Below are positions 14,999-23,566 of a stretch of 27,293 bases of DNA, piece by piece. Source of the DNA: a virus. Positions within the stretch are counted from its first letter, which is position 1; each line of letters starts with the position of its first letter. Both the position numbers and the translations under genes were made by a program. The stretch spans positions 1-27,293 of the IMG/VR virus record IMGVR_UViG_3300006841_000019. The stretch is one strand, 5' to 3'. Under the pieces are notes generated by a model that did not search any database, was not told the DNA's origin, and saw only the letters and a list, made by a program, of their open reading frames with translations.

Positions 14999-16365
14999 CA
15001 GATTGTTATTCCCATCACCTTCGCCAAGGTGTTAGCTCTACTCAAATTATTACTAGCCGCAACTTCGTCAGCAAACTCACCCTCGATGCGTTCCCCGAAC
15101 ATGGTTTGCAACTCTGTTTGAGTAACATTTTTGCGACCCATTGTTTCCCTTTGAATCTCATCAGTCCACTTTGCAACGAGGTTACGGAACCTCGGATCGT
15201 CACCACTCTTACCTGTCAAGGAAGCCATAACTTTGCTAGCCACAGCATTCCCATAAGACGAACCGATAGACACTACCGCTCCAGCATTTTTAGCAAGCTG
15301 AAACAATTCATCTGAAATGTTTTGAACCTCTTCAGGATTCCAAACTTCAGGTATGTATTCATCACCTAATCCAGTGAACCCACCTTCAGTAATATTTGCC
15401 ATACTTTGTGCATACGACTGTTGCTGAATCAAAGCCCTACGAACATTCTCATCTGCATAGATGGCATCCGGGTTAGTGAACATTACGTCACCGATAGCGG
15501 AATACATGAACGAAGTATTACCCGTACCTAAAGCTAAACCTTCAGCGATACGCTTTTGATTCTCTGGTGTTTGAGCCAAATAGACTTCGTAAGCATTGGT
15601 GTAGGTAAACGGGACATCTTCGATAAGAGCCGGGGTGAAAGACATACCTGCTTCAGGATCGTCAGTCCACCGAAGAGACATATAGTCCTCACCCATAACA
15701 GATTTCATCATCGGTGACTCGGGGCGAGCTTCAAATACTTCAAGATCTTGGATACCCATTTGTCCCGTGACTGGAGCCAAGTCATATTGGCCTCGATCTA
15801 ATGCTCCTTCTGGTTCACCGAACTCAACGGGGGTCCACGCAGCCCAGTTCTCTGGGTCAATCTGAGCTTGGATGTATGTGTCGGGGACCAGTGAACGGCC
15901 AGAACCAGCAGGATCAGGGATACGTTCAAGAGAAGTGGCTTGTTCTCCAGTACGTTCCGGTAAAGGGACGACGTTGCCTTCAGCATCTCGTGGAATGTCT
16001 TGGGGAGCTACCCCTTGTTCTTCATATTCCTCTGTGATTTCTTCTACTTCGAGAGGGGTAAGCCCTTCTTCTCCCTCTCCCTCTTCTTCGTCTTCTTCTA
16101 ATGTTATGGCTGATGGGCTCATCCAATCAGGTAAAAGACTTTTAGATTTCTTGTCTGGGTCTTGTTCAACTAACTCGTAATCCCAAGCGTTCTTAAGCCA
16201 CTCCCATATACCCGAATCATCTTTTACAGCTTCGGCAATAGCTATCTGACCTTCAGCTTCAGTTATTTTTCCTTCAGCTTGTAACCGAAAAATTTCAGCG
16301 ACCGCATCAAAAAACGAAAGCACGCCTTCTTCCAAGAAATCGGGAATCCACCTGTTGCCTGCCAT
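14998..16365 (-). CDS. Putative internal virion protein, acidic (455 aa)
   Basis: No domain is recognised. Visible parts are a helical N-terminus (FFDAVAEIFRLQAEGKITEAEGQ) and a strongly acidic linker at about 89-116 (EEDEEEGEGEEG). A middle region rich in Pro and Asp follows, then a helical C-terminus (ISDELFQLAKNAGAVVSIGSSYGNAVASKVMASL). The stretch LAQTPENQKRIAEGLALGTG and the C-terminal region are predicted soluble, with no signal or membrane segment. It is coupled to the giant upstream gene by TAATG and to the transglycosylase-domain gene by TGATG, so the products are probably made in similar amounts. This supports, but does not prove, a role in the same internal or ejected complex. Confidence 0.5.
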   Translation of the reverse strand: MAGNRWIPDFLEEGVLSFFDAVAEIFRLQAEGKITEAEGQIAIAEAVKDDSGIWEWLKNAWDYELVEQDPDKKSKSLLPDWMSPSAITLEEDEEEGEGEEGLTPLEVEEITEEYEEQGVAPQDIPRDAEGNVVPLPERTGEQATSLERIPDPAGSGRSLVPDTYIQAQIDPENWAAWTPVEFGEPEGALDRGQYDLAPVTGQMGIQDLEVFEARPESPMMKSVMGEDYMSLRWTDDPEAGMSFTPALIEDVPFTYTNAYEVYLAQTPENQKRIAEGLALGTGNTSFMYSAIGDVMFTNPDAIYADENVRRALIQQQSYAQSMANITEGGFTGLGDEYIPEVWNPEEVQNISDELFQLAKNAGAVVSIGSSYGNAVASKVMASLTGKSGDDPRFRNLVAKWTDEIQRETMGRKNVTQTELQTMFGERIEGEFADEVAASNNLSRANTLAKVMGITI

Positions 16366-19300
16366 TACGCCGCTACCTCATATTCGGTCATTAAACCGGT
16401 AGGCAAATTACCTACAGAAATTGAAAGCATGTTACTAAAATACCTGTCATAGATTGGACCGAAGTTGGGGTAACTTAATACTTCCAACAAGAAAACGTCC
16501 CACTCTTGACGAATGTCTTGGTTACCAGAATAACTCATCCGCAAATAGTTACGGTTGTTAGTGCCCTCAGCACGTTTCACCATCTTCAAAGCAAGCTGGT
16601 CATGCTTACCAACAAACATTGCGATCTGGGGAATCTCAGGCCGATACGCAAACTCTTCTAAAGAAATAAACTCTCGTAAACCGGCAAGAACTTCTTTTTG
16701 TACTTGTGGTTGACTGAAAGTATTGAACTCTTCTAACCAGAAAGAATTTTCTCTCCCAAGATCTTCAATAAATTTGCGCCGATCTTTCCACAAATCAAAG
16801 TTTGAGTTAGCTAAAAGACTTGATGAGCCCCCACCCATTGCACGGTTACGAAGTTCGTCGTCCATCGAGTTTCGGAAGACACGCCATTCTCTCCAACCCA
16901 TACTGACAGACGCATCGGTAAGAATGCCTGCCGGATTCATGTAATCTCGACGGCCATCTCGTGCTTCGAGTTCTGCAACTGCACGGTTGTAATTAAATTG
17001 GACATCAAGTGCACCGTATTCGCCTCGGACTAGTGGAGCTAGTTGAGGGTTGTTTTCCATGAAGTCTTGATGTTCTTTATATTTTTGGTGGCCTTCTAAT
17101 GTGCCTGCTCTAACTCCTTGGGCCATTGTTGTGCGTGCCGTGAAGGCCCATAGATCTGGATGATTTTCGAGAAGCCATGCGGTTGCCACATCAGGGCCAT
17201 GTTCTTCTTGTACTTTCCAATACTCGTTGATGATTCCCCAATATGGTGATTGTTGACGGAACGAAACTGGGACGGCTATTGAACGAAGCATCCTTATACC
17301 AAAGATTGCTTGTGTACGCCGATAAACCTCTTCTTCGAATGCAGCTAACTCTGTCGCATTTTGTGGAAGTTCTCGTCCTTCTTCAACGTATTGGGTAATC
17401 ATGTCTTGGGTTACTCTGGCTGCGGTTTGTGCTTTACCGGCATCAGTCATACCAGTAGCTTTAGCTCCATTACGAATCCAAGACGGAGTATGCGAATTAA
17501 TGAATCGTGTGTATATCTCTTCGCCTTCTACGAATCCGTAAGGAAGCATCCAATCAAGAGATTCGTCTAGCTGTGGGTTGCTTACAATCAATTCGGAAAC
17601 GGAGAATGAAACAAGTGGACCGAAACCGGGAAGAGCGCCGATCATGGAAGCAGATTCAAGGTTAAGGTTGATCTCTTCGTTCGCTAACTGTGAAAGTTTC
17701 CCGAAGAGTTTTATGTCTCCAATGTTGGAGTCAAAGAATCCGGGCATTGGCATAACAATGCGAGGGTTACCATCTTCGTCTTCGCCAGTGACAAGGTTCC
17801 ATGCTCGTAAAGCACGGGCAATGAACACAGGGTTTTCGCCTGCTAGCCCCATCCATCGTGTCGCTACTTCTTGCCATGCTCCGAGGAACGGGAAAAGTTC
17901 TGTAACTATTTCTTCAAACCGTGTCCGGTCAGCAAGTTCATACAAAATCTTTTTAGTTTCATCTAAAGCGTAGCGGCGAGAGCGTGTAGCCATTTCTTCT
18001 AGGGCGTTACCTGCTTCGGGAATTGTGTACGATCCGTCGCTATTCCGGTACCGTTGCATCTCGATTGCCATTTGGCGTTCGTATGCTGCTTCGAACATTG
18101 TTCCACGTGAAACAACATTTTCAACTTCTGTCAGGTTTTCAAACCATGTGTCAGTTACGTGACGAATAATTTCTTTGGCTTGTTTAATTTGTGTCCCAGT
18201 TTTGAGTCCATCCAAATATGAGGAGTCATTAACTGTTTTACCAAAATCGATGAGGGGTGCAAGACGATCAGTGAAGTCAGTTCGATTGATTCCTCGTAGA
18301 TCGTCGGCATCGATTTGTTTTCCGATTCCTCGGATTAACTCAATGAATTTGAGTTGGAGTACATCTTTTGCCGCATTGGAAACTGCGCTACTTCCCTCCA
18401 AGTAAACTGCGTCATCCAACCTATTTATGACTGCATAGTAAACAGCTTGATCGACAACGGTTCCTGTCGGGATATTTCGTATATCTCCTGTGTAAGCGAC
18501 TTCGTTAAGAATTTCTTTTGATCTTGCTGCTAGCGAATCGACAATAGGTTTTATGTCCCTGTTCCATGTAATAAGTTCACCTCTGGCAAGTCGTTCTCGG
18601 ACACCTGCGAACTCAGGTAAGTCCGGTACAAGACTGTTCGCTTCGTATCGTGTACGGCGAATCAGTTCCATTCGTGCTTCTGGGCTTCGCCACTCATCAG
18701 GCAAACTATCCAGAACAGGTCGCCCTTCAGTACTCAACCATTCATAGATTTCGTCATCTGTTTTGCCGAGCCATTGTTGCCGCCAGAAATCTCTTTGGAC
18801 TGACTGACCCGGCATCCCCGGACTACTCGCATGATTTTGGATGAATGCGTCGTAAGCTCGCACGAAGGCTTCTGCTTCGTAAGGATCTGCAATGTTGTAT
18901 TGGTGAGATTCTTCCCACGCTTCAGTCCGCCGCATTTGTGCATTTGTGTCAGACCAGATTTGGCGTTTCGTGGGATTAGCACTATTGAGACGTTCGTTTA
19001 CTGCTCTGATCTGTGGGTTGTCGCCCCACGGGTTAGGCATAGCGTTCGATCCGAGCATCGACTGGCCGTACCCTATGTCTCCTAAGAGTTCGGCTGCTTC
19101 ATCAAATTTGCCTGCAATCTCTGGGTGTTCTTTCCGAAAGTTTTCAACCACCATTTTTTGGTAGCTGGTTACTCCTTCGGAACGAGCGGCCAATAGTTTC
19201 GCTGCTTCTCGTCTGTCTTTCTTTGCTTGGGCGAGAACTTCGGCCAGTGTCATATCTTCACCGAGTTTGTTTATTTCTTCAGGAGTTAGCAAATCAAGTT

Positions 19301-22300
19301 CGAGAACTGACCTGTCGTCGAGTCCTTCTAGTAATGCACGTTCAGCTTGTTCTAGTTCATCAATCATGTGTTTGGCATCAAGAAGTAACGCTTCGCCGTA
19401 TCCTGTAGCTACTTTACGTCGAGCTAAAAGAACTTGGCTTTTGCGTGCATGTCGCCCATACATTGCTCCTGATGCTGCTGCGCCTGCTGGTCCAGCGAAG
19501 AAAAGGCCGAGTCCAGACATGAATACTGTGCGACGTTTTTGTCTACCTGCTGCGTATTCTTCTCTGATGGTTTCATCCATCAAACCTTCATAGTTTGTTT
19601 CTACTATCCCTCTGTCATAACGCTTGTTGTATTCCTGAACTTTCTCTGTAAAAGTAAGCCCTACTGCATCTTCGCCTAATACTTCATCAACTTTGCCGAG
19701 AACAATTCCTTGAACGTCAGTACCGGCACGCTCCAACCAACGAGCCCGAAGCCTGTCAAGCCTCTGCCCCATACCGGCCATAGAGTTTGCTACTCCGAGA
19801 TGAGCGAAGTTACGCAACATGGAGTCAAAATTGACAACCGTTTGCCAACGTGGAGTTAAAAGAACTCCTCGTTTCCAAGCAGTACTTATCATTCGTCGTG
19901 CTGCTTGCACTTTGGCACGTTCGGGGGCTATGTTGATTTGTTTGGGGCCATCTGGTGTGGGAATGGTTTTCATGTCGCCCTCAACCATTTTGACGTAACG
20001 ATGTATAAGGTCGTAGCGTGGCACCAACGAGGCTTTACGCATTTGGCTTGGGCTGATTGGGATACGCCGCTTAATTGTTTCGCCTCTGCTTTGTTCCCAA
20101 ATAACTTCCGTGAAGTCCACGTTGCCAAAGGACCGTTGTGTTTCGTCGGCGGCTTTATTCAGAATTTCTTTTGCTTCAATGATTTGGCCGTTAAGAATTT
20201 GCCGTAAGTCATCTGCGCCTAAGGTAACTTCAACGCCGTCGTCAAGTATTGGTCCTAACTGTTCAATGATTGTGTCGTTGATTCTTTTGACAACATCATC
20301 AAAGTGTGCTGCGAGAGCATTACGGTCGTTGGATTTGTTGAGAAACTCTATGAGTACATCGTCGGCATTAAGACCAGCAGCTTCCAAAATATTTCTTTGG
20401 GCGTAAGGAACTTCTGTTGCTAGTGCCGCCGGGATGCGTTCCACATCTCGAAGCATTCGTTCAACTTGTATATAAGCAGCGCTGGGTTGTTGTAGATCAA
20501 TAATGTTTTGAGCAACTTTATCGACAATCATTTGGACAGCGTTCGTACCCCGAACATTTCGATAGGTCCCAGATTTTTCGAAGAAAGTTTTGGCTTTGTA
20601 GCCAAGTCTGTTGCTTGGACCTAGATAGGGGAGTTGTGCATCTGGAAGAGTGGGTACTTGGTGTGCGTCGAGAATTTCGTTTGCTGCTGCTTTAACAACA
20701 TTATTGCCAACTTCAGTAGCGTATTTATCTAAGACTGTGGGCGTCCCGAATCCGTTGGGGACATCTTTAATAAGTGTTTCTACGATATTGTTTTTAAGGG
20801 AAAGAATTGCGTTCCACGGTGTATTCTTTAAATCCCCGAGGTCTTTCCACATTTGGTTAAACTCGGGTGTCCCCATTTCGGGAGTGCGGAACGATGGGGT
20901 ATCTATTTGCCCCAAAAGGTTAGCGACCCCGGTTTCGCCTTGATTTAAAGCGTCAGCGACAATTTCCATAACGTCGTCTACAAGTTGAGGATTCGAATTA
21001 GCTAACGCCGCTCTTGCGCTTTCAAGTTCTATAACTCGACGACGTATCGCATCAACTTCTTGTAAATCCTCAGCATTTCTACTTCGTTGTTCAAGTTCAA
21101 GAATCTCGTCGGTCATCCTTTGCATCTCATCTACGAGCGCTCGGCCACCGCCAAGGTTGTCTACTTGGAACATGATTGAGGCAAGTAAACTAGCTTGCCG
21201 TTCCAATGCCGGGAAGCCACCAGTACCAGCTAAAGCAACCTTTATTAGATTGTCGAACGGTAACCAACTCTGATTAGTAACTGGTCCGTCGCCTATGACT
21301 TTGGCAATAGTTCGACCCCAGTTATACATGTCTTCTGCTGGTCGATCCCAGCCTTTGCCAAGGCGACCTTGTTGACCTGCGTCGATAAATGCTTTCCCGA
21401 ACTCATCTTCAAATGTTGTCGGACCTGCGACTTTGGGACTACTGGCTTTTCCTTCTGTTTCAAGTATCCAATCAATTAATTTGGCTTGATGCGCCGGGTC
21501 TTGCAAACTAGGTTCTCTAAGGGTTGACCCTTCACGCCTTTTAGGGAATTTAGCCTCGTCGTCCTTATGGTTTTTGCCTGTGGTCTTCTCTGTATTTCTA
21601 ACCTCGGCCCACAGTTCTTCTGGAGTTTTAGCTTCTAATTCCAAACGTCGAGAAGCTGCGGAGTCGGTAACAACACCGGTACGAGCAGCCCTAGTGTCTA
21701 TCACACGAAACTTATCTTTAGGGATTCTTATAAACTTGTCTGGATTATGTGGTCCTTCGAAGGCAACACGATATTCAGAAGTGAAACGAGTATCTTTAAT
21801 CGCACCAGCGTCTTCAACAACCTGAGCCATTACAGAAGCATCAATTTCAAAAATAACCCCATCCCCTGTTGATGGACCATAAAGTGAGCTTTCTGTTCTT
21901 TTGGCATAACCAATAGCAGCGTTTATGTCAGTACCAAACGAAATTCCTGATTGCCCCGGTACAGCTTCTCTAGCATAGAAAATAAGATCACCAGTTTCAG
22001 GATCAATATATGTACCCAAATTGGCAGAATCCGCATGACGTGAACCGTGGTAAAGAACTTCATCCGCAATAGGTCCACCCCCTAATTCCTGTACCTGTTT
22101 ACGAACTAAACCTTGCTGTGGCCCAAAAGTTTCTCCAATATCAAGATATACAACTGGATGAACTAAACGATTATCTGGAGCTAAAGCATCAGGATCTTCA
22201 GCCCTTTTAGCTCGAACTTCTTCGGCTATGTTCCAGATCTCTGCACGGAACTTGTCGAACCCTGCACTATTAATTACTTCATCTACGGTGGGTGCGACTG

Positions 22301-23171
22301 TTTCATTAAGGAATGTGGGTCGGTAACTCCAGTTTTCCCAGAATGCTTCGTCACGTAAACGTGGCTGGCCTTTACGGTTCGGTCTTACGTCACGAAACTC
22401 GAATGGTGCGAGACTTGTTTGCACCATTCTTGGGTCATAAACACCGGTCGCATTATAAGTTTCTTTGGCTCGTCGCATTGCATACGACCAACGTGCTGCA
22501 CGAGCAGTCAAATAGAGAGGGTCAAGCCCAATGTTCAACGCAAAGTCAATCATGCCCGACGTTGCGAAATACCAGTCAGTTCCCTTGAACTCTTCAAGAG
22601 CTTTTGGATCCATGATGTCTACATGGAAAATAGATAACGCTAACGCTTGGCCTGCGCTTCGGCTTTGTGTCACATCCCACGCTTGTTGGTATGTACTCCA
22701 GTTGTAGATTTTACTGTCACCCAAACCGGGAATGAGTTGTTCGCCAAGGTTGCCGAATCTCTCCAGAATGTTTGTATCTTCGCCACCTATTTCTGACGCA
22801 ACCATTCGTTCGACTGTGGCAAGTGTTCCGATTGGGCGGTCAATAAAGTTTTTGTAGGTGAACTGCATTGACTCCATGAACGGAGTCCAAAGAAGAGTGC
22901 TGAATGGGTCACGTACAAAACCGGGTAATGCGCCTGCTGGTGCACCGAAAACCCCTTCCGGCCCCATTAATGCACTTGCAACATTTTTTTCCCCGGTCCC
23001 AGTTTCGGACTGCTTCCCCATAATGTTGTCTTTGAAAGACTCAATGAGAGCATCTATTGGGTTAATGTTTTTTGCTGTGTGAACTGCTGCGTCTATAACA
23101 AAGTCGGCGGCTTGTGCTCCAAGATCAAAAGGAGCATCGACTATTTTGTCGAGCCGTTCGCTGAAACTCAT
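16365..23171 (-). CDS. Giant polyvalent-type virion protein with ADP-ribosyltransferase-like domain (2268 aa)
   Basis: This gene covers a quarter of the window. Residues about 365-495 (nt 21687-22079) read as an ADP-ribosyltransferase fold: VLYHGSRHA (His375), then GISFGTDINAAIGYAKR (410-426, Ser411 and Tyr422), GVIFEID (438-444), TSEYRVAFEGP (464-474, Glu466) and IRIPKDKFRVID. The His-Tyr-Glu spacing fits the PARP-like H-Y-E class. Other parts are a coiled coil (677-725), a basic segment WKRGVLLTPRWQ (1099-1110), a Gly/Ala-rich hydrophobic stretch (1216-1239) after KRR, and a helical module at about 1680-1795 with ELFPFLGAWQEVATRW and GENPVFIARAL. That module resembles segments I recall from other giant phage proteins. 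It starts at ATG 23171 (ATGA overlap). Family size, position after the portal and lack of a signal peptide suggest a packaged, ejected protein that may modify host targets; that is inference. Confidence 0.65.
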   Translation of the reverse strand: MSFSERLDKIVDAPFDLGAQAADFVIDAAVHTAKNINPIDALIESFKDNIMGKQSETGTGEKNVASALMGPEGVFGAPAGALPGFVRDPFSTLLWTPFMESMQFTYKNFIDRPIGTLATVERMVASEIGGEDTNILERFGNLGEQLIPGLGDSKIYNWSTYQQAWDVTQSRSAGQALALSIFHVDIMDPKALEEFKGTDWYFATSGMIDFALNIGLDPLYLTARAARWSYAMRRAKETYNATGVYDPRMVQTSLAPFEFRDVRPNRKGQPRLRDEAFWENWSYRPTFLNETVAPTVDEVINSAGFDKFRAEIWNIAEEVRAKRAEDPDALAPDNRLVHPVVYLDIGETFGPQQGLVRKQVQELGGGPIADEVLYHGSRHADSANLGTYIDPETGDLIFYAREAVPGQSGISFGTDINAAIGYAKRTESSLYGPSTGDGVIFEIDASVMAQVVEDAGAIKDTRFTSEYRVAFEGPHNPDKFIRIPKDKFRVIDTRAARTGVVTDSAASRRLELEAKTPEELWAEVRNTEKTTGKNHKDDEAKFPKRREGSTLREPSLQDPAHQAKLIDWILETEGKASSPKVAGPTTFEDEFGKAFIDAGQQGRLGKGWDRPAEDMYNWGRTIAKVIGDGPVTNQSWLPFDNLIKVALAGTGGFPALERQASLLASIMFQVDNLGGGRALVDEMQRMTDEILELEQRSRNAEDLQEVDAIRRRVIELESARAALANSNPQLVDDVMEIVADALNQGETGVANLLGQIDTPSFRTPEMGTPEFNQMWKDLGDLKNTPWNAILSLKNNIVETLIKDVPNGFGTPTVLDKYATEVGNNVVKAAANEILDAHQVPTLPDAQLPYLGPSNRLGYKAKTFFEKSGTYRNVRGTNAVQMIVDKVAQNIIDLQQPSAAYIQVERMLRDVERIPAALATEVPYAQRNILEAAGLNADDVLIEFLNKSNDRNALAAHFDDVVKRINDTIIEQLGPILDDGVEVTLGADDLRQILNGQIIEAKEILNKAADETQRSFGNVDFTEVIWEQSRGETIKRRIPISPSQMRKASLVPRYDLIHRYVKMVEGDMKTIPTPDGPKQINIAPERAKVQAARRMISTAWKRGVLLTPRWQTVVNFDSMLRNFAHLGVANSMAGMGQRLDRLRARWLERAGTDVQGIVLGKVDEVLGEDAVGLTFTEKVQEYNKRYDRGIVETNYEGLMDETIREEYAAGRQKRRTVFMSGLGLFFAGPAGAAASGAMYGRHARKSQVLLARRKVATGYGEALLLDAKHMIDELEQAERALLEGLDDRSVLELDLLTPEEINKLGEDMTLAEVLAQAKKDRREAAKLLAARSEGVTSYQKMVVENFRKEHPEIAGKFDEAAELLGDIGYGQSMLGSNAMPNPWGDNPQIRAVNERLNSANPTKRQIWSDTNAQMRRTEAWEESHQYNIADPYEAEAFVRAYDAFIQNHASSPGMPGQSVQRDFWRQQWLGKTDDEIYEWLSTEGRPVLDSLPDEWRSPEARMELIRRTRYEANSLVPDLPEFAGVRERLARGELITWNRDIKPIVDSLAARSKEILNEVAYTGDIRNIPTGTVVDQAVYYAVINRLDDAVYLEGSSAVSNAAKDVLQLKFIELIRGIGKQIDADDLRGINRTDFTDRLAPLIDFGKTVNDSSYLDGLKTGTQIKQAKEIIRHVTDTWFENLTEVENVVSRGTMFEAAYERQMAIEMQRYRNSDGSYTIPEAGNALEEMATRSRRYALDETKKILYELADRTRFEEIVTELFPFLGAWQEVATRWMGLAGENPVFIARALRAWNLVTGEDEDGNPRIVMPMPGFFDSNIGDIKLFGKLSQLANEEINLNLESASMIGALPGFGPLVSFSVSELIVSNPQLDESLDWMLPYGFVEGEEIYTRFINSHTPSWIRNGAKATGMTDAGKAQTAARVTQDMITQYVEEGRELPQNATELAAFEEEVYRRTQAIFGIRMLRSIAVPVSFRQQSPYWGIINEYWKVQEEHGPDVATAWLLENHPDLWAFTARTTMAQGVRAGTLEGHQKYKEHQDFMENNPQLAPLVRGEYGALDVQFNYNRAVAELEARDGRRDYMNPAGILTDASVSMGWREWRVFRNSMDDELRNRAMGGGSSSLLANSNFDLWKDRRKFIEDLGRENSFWLEEFNTFSQPQVQKEVLAGLREFISLEEFAYRPEIPQIAMFVGKHDQLALKMVKRAEGTNNRNYLRMSYSGNQDIRQEWDVFLLEVLSYPNFGPIYDRYFSNMLSISVGNLPTGLMTEYEVAA

Positions 23172-23566
23172 GGCAACGGTTCATATTTAGCTGGAATAAA
23201 GTTTTCCATACGTCGCACAAATTGGCGAAGAGCCGGATCGGAGTAAGCATTATCAGCGATGGTGTACATCATGTGCATCGCCGGAGCTATAAGCCGTGCA
23301 CGTTCAGGGGGAAGATCAGGGACAGCATCGTCTACGGGCGGTAAAGCGTTCACATCTTCGAGTGTGCGTTCCGACGGACGGAAAGGATCTCCTCGGGAAC
23401 CTGCCGGTTCTTGCCGTCGAGCCCGAGTCGGCATTTCTGTTGGACCAAGTTCGTCAGGCAAGGGTGCTATTTGTTGTGCTTGTTCCTGTTGTGTCGCTTG
23501 ACCGTATTCTTGTCCAGTGGCAGTACGGACAGCCTGTCCTTTTTGACCCATCCCTGTTCGTGGCAT
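23168..23566 (-). CDS. Small protein downstream of the portal gene (132 aa)
   Basis: The N-terminal half is disordered and rich in Gln, Gly, Thr and Pro (KGQAVRTATGQEYGQATQQ). Proteins opening MPRxGxGxxxGxxGxxYGxRxD are common just after portal genes in actinobacteriophages, but I know no function for them. The C-terminal 45 residues (PPERARLIAPAMHMMYTIADNAYSDPALRQFVRRMENF) form likely helices that could dock to another virion protein. The ATG at 23566 is in a TAATG overlap with the portal stop, and the gene overlaps the giant gene by ATGA. It may be an adaptor between portal and internal proteins, from position only. Confidence 0.6.
   Translation of the reverse strand: MPRTGMGQKGQAVRTATGQEYGQATQQEQAQQIAPLPDELGPTEMPTRARRQEPAGSRGDPFRPSERTLEDVNALPPVDDAVPDLPPERARLIAPAMHMMYTIADNAYSDPALRQFVRRMENFIPAKYEPLP

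Noticed and set aside
16365-23171. Virion RNA polymerase (N4-like) in the giant protein
   Set aside because: The length and an N4-gp56-like capsid suggested it, but no polymerase motifs (T/DxxGR, catalytic Asp and Lys/Tyr motifs) were recognised.
16365-23171. Tape measure protein
   Set aside because: The giant protein has mixed domains and an ART-like segment rather than long uniform helical repeats, lies upstream of the capsid gene, and no tail tube or frameshifted chaperone pair is present.
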